Source of the DNA: an uncultured Eubacteriales bacterium
GTDB taxonomy: Bacteria; Bacillota; Clostridia; Lachnospirales; Lachnospiraceae
Direction: 5' to 3'
DNA: 7,723 bases
Assembly (NCBI GenBank): GCA_900321915.1
Contig: ONXW01000117.1
Span: forward strand, 1 to 7,723
The notes under the pieces are model-generated. The model saw nothing but the letters and a program-made list of their open reading frames with translations. It was not told where the DNA came from and did no database searches. A program made the position numbers and the translations under genes. Shown in pieces: positions 5,864-7,723 of the stretch (within the stretch, counting starts at the first letter, position 1; every line of letters begins with the position of its first letter).

Positions 5864-7186
5864 TTACTGCCAGGTATAGATCCACTCAAATATCTGGTGT
5901 CCGCCGTACTGGTTCTCGTAACTGTCGCTGTAGGAATCGTAGCTGGAGTCATTGACGAAGATCACCGCGACACGGTCGCCGTACTCGGCCTTGGCCGGCA
6001 TCTTCGCCTGCGCTTTCTTTGTCTCGCCGGGTGCTGTTATGACAAAGTTTCCTTTTTCGTCGCTGAAGTTTACGATGTTGTTCTTGTAGAACCTGCTCCG
6101 GCCGTCATCCGGGAAGTCTTTGTCTTCTTTGCAGATATAGGCGCACCCGCTGCCGCCCCTGTAATTCTTATAGGTATTCTGCTGTATGGTCTGCATCGTG
6201 AGGGTAACTGTCTCTCCCGGAGCATAGGACTGGGCGGGCTGGGAACAGAGGTGGTAAACGTCCGCCGTATGCCATTCCCCGGGGCCCTTGTATCCGCCGG
6301 AAACCCTGAAAACTACAGTCCCGTCCTGAGTGTATCCCTCGAAAGAATCGTCATACTTATAGTATTCATTCTGTTTGCTGGTGTATTGTGACGGCGTGTA
6401 GAAGCCGGTCCCCGTCAGGACCCACTTCGGATTCCCCGCTGTATTTCCCGCAGTATTTCCTGCGGTATTTCCGGTTGTTTTCGGGTCAGCAGCCACTGCG
6501 CCCTTTTTCTGGTAAGTGTAGATCCACTCAAATATCTGGTGTCCGCCGTACTGGTTCTCATAACTGTCGCTGTAGGAATCGTAGCTGGAATCATTGACGA
6601 AGACCACCGCGACACGGTCGCCGTACTCGGCCTTGCCCGGCATATCTGCCTGCGCTTTCTTTGTCTCGCCGGGTGCTGTGATGACAAAGTTTCCTTTTTC
6701 ATCGCTGAAGTTTGCGATGTTGTTCTTGTAGAACCTGCTCCGGCCGTCATTCGGGAAGTCTTTATCCTCTTTGCAGATATAGGCGTACCCGCTGCCGCCC
6801 CTGTAATTCCTGACGGTATTCTGCTGTATGGTCTGCATCGTGAGGGTAACCGTCTCCCCCGCGGCATAGGACCGGGCGGGCTGGGAACAGAGGTGGTAAA
6901 CGTCCGCGAAAAACCAGTCCCCGGGACCTTTGTATCCGCCGGATACCTTGAAAATGACCGTACCGTCCTCGGTGACGCCTTCGAAGGAATCGACATACTT
7001 ATAGTATTCATTCTGCTTGCTCGTATAATTGCCGGGTGTAATGTAGTTATAATCCGTCAGCACCCAGGTTCCGTCTGTCTCGGCCGCCCTGGTTTCCATT
7101 CCGCCGGGAATGAGGACTGCGGCGAGCGCCACCGCCAGGGCCATCATCACATGGGTAAACCTGCGAAAAATATCCTGCATGTTCAT
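5864..7186 (-). CDS. Exported protein with two near-identical 186-residue modules, family unknown
   Basis: A 440-residue protein with a signal peptide (FRRF at 7-10, hydrophobic 13-27, likely cleavage near TRAA35). The ATG at 7186 has AGGAG at 7193-7197, six bases away; a second ATG at 7180 is less well placed. After the signal come two copies of one module, residues 41-226 and 255-440. Ungapped alignment by eye shows 26 differences in 186 positions (about 86% identity). Each begins WVLT, carries YTSKQNEYYKY, VSGGYKGPG and DVYHLCSQPA, then TMQTIQQNT, CKEDKDFP, GRSRFYKNN and the closing GGHQIFEWIYT. Two Cys per module (100 and 138; 314 and 352) could form a disulfide; the second copy has an extra Cys348. 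The modules are joined by a TTGNTAGNTAGNTAGN linker. Aromatic, Gly and Asn richness suggests a beta-rich extracellular domain, perhaps binding. No catalytic motif, lipobox, membrane anchor or sorting signal is seen, so it is probably released. I do not recognise the family. Confidence 0.9.
   Translation of the reverse strand: MNMQDIFRRFTHVMMALAVALAAVLIPGGMETRAAETDGTWVLTDYNYITPGNYTSKQNEYYKYVDSFEGVTEDGTVIFKVSGGYKGPGDWFFADVYHLCSQPARSYAAGETVTLTMQTIQQNTVRNYRGGSGYAYICKEDKDFPNDGRSRFYKNNIANFSDEKGNFVITAPGETKKAQADMPGKAEYGDRVAVVFVNDSSYDSYSDSYENQYGGHQIFEWIYTYQKKGAVAADPKTTGNTAGNTAGNTAGNPKWVLTGTGFYTPSQYTSKQNEYYKYDDSFEGYTQDGTVVFRVSGGYKGPGEWHTADVYHLCSQPAQSYAPGETVTLTMQTIQQNTYKNYRGGSGCAYICKEDKDFPDDGRSRFYKNNIVNFSDEKGNFVITAPGETKKAQAKMPAKAEYGDRVAVIFVNDSSYDSYSDSYENQYGGHQIFEWIYTWQ
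5867..6424 (-). repeat. Second copy of the 186-codon module
   Basis: This copy encodes residues 255-440 and repeats the sequence at 6509-7066 at an exact offset of 642 bp without gaps. The match is strongest toward its left end (C-terminal part of the module), where long stretches are almost base-identical; most protein differences cluster in the first third, just after WVLT, and near the middle. Confidence 0.93.
6429..6476 (-). repeat. 12-bp linker repeat encoding G-N-T-A
   Basis: Three 12-base units at 6441-6476 (plus strand GTATTTCCCGCA, GTATTTCCTGCG, GTATTTCCGGTT) plus a degenerate one at 6429-6440 encode the GNTAGNTAGNTAGN linker between the two modules. In-frame change in copy number would alter only the linker length. 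Confidence 0.85.
6509..7066 (-). repeat. First copy of the 186-codon module
   Basis: This copy encodes residues 41-226 of the exported protein and pairs with the copy at 5867-6424. A base-level example is the stretch starting GATCCACTCAAATATCTGGT, present at 6521 and again at 5879. Confidence 0.93.
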
Positions 7187-7236
7187 ATCCTTCTCCTTTT
7201 CTTTCTGCCGGCATCGTCACAGTGAAGTTTTTCAGG

Positions 7237-7269
7237 AAAGAAAAAGCCCGGCTGTATATAACTGCCGGG
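7237..7269 (-). terminator. Intrinsic terminator downstream of rsmA
   Basis: On the minus strand CCCGGC (7264-7269) pairs with GCCGGG (7247-7252) around an 11-base A/T-rich loop, followed at once by C and a T-rich run (TTTTTCTTT). It stands about 30 bases after the rsmA stop and about 50 bases before the next gene, so it probably ends the rsmA transcript. It could also act on transcripts from the promoter candidate at 7293-7322. Confidence 0.8.
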
Positions 7270-7292
7270 TCCTTCTCGCTGTCTGTTTATTC

Positions 7293-7322
7293 ATTATAAT
7301 TCATTCCTGCCCCTCCATGCAA
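7293..7322 (-). promoter_or_regulatory. Candidate promoter at the 3' end of rsmA
   Basis: On the minus strand a perfect TATAAT (7293-7298) lies 18 bases from TTGCAT (7317-7322; four of six match TTGACA), the latter inside the last codons of rsmA. It points toward the exported-protein gene, but the terminator at 7237-7269 lies between. No better promoter is visible between that terminator and the gene, so the candidate is kept with caution. Confidence 0.4.
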
Positions 7323-7723
7323 CAGGTACCGCCTTTTTCATCATTCAGGGACATACCTGCCGCATCCGCCAGCTTAGCAAAGTCCTCCAGGGTCAGCGCC
7401 TCACCGCGGATATTTGCCGGGAATCCCGCTGCCCCGACGGCATCCTGGGCCTGCTGCTTGGAGAGTCCCAGATCCGGGGCGCCCGCCAGGGCATTGACCA
7501 GAGTCTTCCTGCGCTGCCCGAAAGCCGCGCGGATAACGCGGAACATCAGCGCCGGGTCTTTTACGGCGACCGGCGGCTCGGCATAGCGGGCCAGGCGGAT
7601 GACCGCCGACCCCACCTTCGGGCGGGGCATAAAGCAGTTGGCGGGAACATTTGCCACTATCTCCGCCTTCGAGTAATACTGCACCGCAAGGGAGAGCGCC
7701 CCGTAGTCCTTGGTCCCGGGGCC
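7301..7723 (-). CDS. rsmA: 16S rRNA adenine dimethyltransferase RsmA/KsgA (C-terminal half, start beyond the window)
   Basis: This is the last 140 residues of RsmA (KsgA), which transfers methyl groups from S-adenosylmethionine to two adjacent adenosines near the 3' end of 16S rRNA during small-subunit assembly. The open frame continues to the right edge, so the gene is cut by the window rather than broken; a GTG at 7684 is an internal Val, not a start. Visible hallmarks are GPGTKDYGALSLAVQYY at the edge, then the family motif FMPRPKVGSAVIRL, and FRVIRAAFGQRRKTLVNAL of the C-terminal helical domain. The tail LTLEDFAKLAD is also typical. The N-terminal SAM-binding part is outside the window. 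Full-length Bacillota proteins have about 290 residues, so roughly half is present. An intrinsic terminator follows the stop. Confidence 0.96.
   Translation of the reverse strand, partial: GPGTKDYGALSLAVQYYSKAEIVANVPANCFMPRPKVGSAVIRLARYAEPPVAVKDPALMFRVIRAAFGQRRKTLVNALAGAPDLGLSKQQAQDAVGAAGFPANIRGEALTLEDFAKLADAAGMSLNDEKGGTCCMEGQE

Noticed and set aside
5897..7225. Two related plus-strand open frames (MSAVLVLxTVAVGIVAG start) that look like a hydrophobic gene pair
   Set aside because: They start at equivalent places in the two copies of the duplicated module and are simply its antisense. The gene on the minus strand has a signal peptide and ribosome binding site.
7301..7684. A separate 127-residue gene starting at GTG 7684
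   Set aside because: The frame continues upstream to the window edge with the conserved RsmA motif GPGTKDYGALS, so the GTG codes an internal Val.

Overview
The window looks like a chromosomal stretch from a moderately GC-rich Gram-positive bacterium, most likely a Clostridia-type Bacillota such as a gut Lachnospiraceae. The signs are strong AGGAGG-type ribosome binding sites, two lipoproteins with long charged linkers after the lipobox, an MscS channel of the short Gram-positive kind, and an rsmA with the usual Bacillota C-terminal motifs. The taxon is inferred from style only. Apart from rsmA and the MscS channel, every gene encodes an envelope or exported protein that I cannot assign to a named function.

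Layout. Positions 1-3586 on the minus strand form an apparent three-gene operon read right to left: a 61-residue protein with two membrane segments, a 586-residue lipoprotein with a DFDGDG calcium-site-like motif, and a lipoprotein with three tandem PPC-like modules that runs off the left edge. A good sigma-A-type promoter (TTGCCT, 17 bases, TATAAT) sits just upstream of the first gene. Going right from the same intergenic region is a plus-strand pair: a membrane-anchored or secreted low-complexity protein with six AAQTQ repeats, then an MscS-family mechanosensitive channel 24 bases downstream. A strong hairpin at 5810-5853 separates this pair from a convergent gene.

The right third is on the minus strand. 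The C-terminal half of rsmA (KsgA, 16S rRNA dimethyltransferase) enters from the right edge and ends at 7301. An intrinsic terminator follows, then a 440-residue exported protein built from two modules of 186 residues that are about 86% identical and repeat at exactly 642 bp.

Common threads. Four of the envelope genes contain internal tandem repetition at different scales (9 bp, 12 bp, 15 bp, and whole modules of about 430-640 bp), which suggests a locus where surface proteins change length by duplication. No phage, transposon, CRISPR, tRNA or restriction/defence gene is visible. No stretch without a gene exceeds about 230 bases. I see no clear undescribed system; the best candidates for new biology are the duplicated secreted module and the lipoprotein operon.
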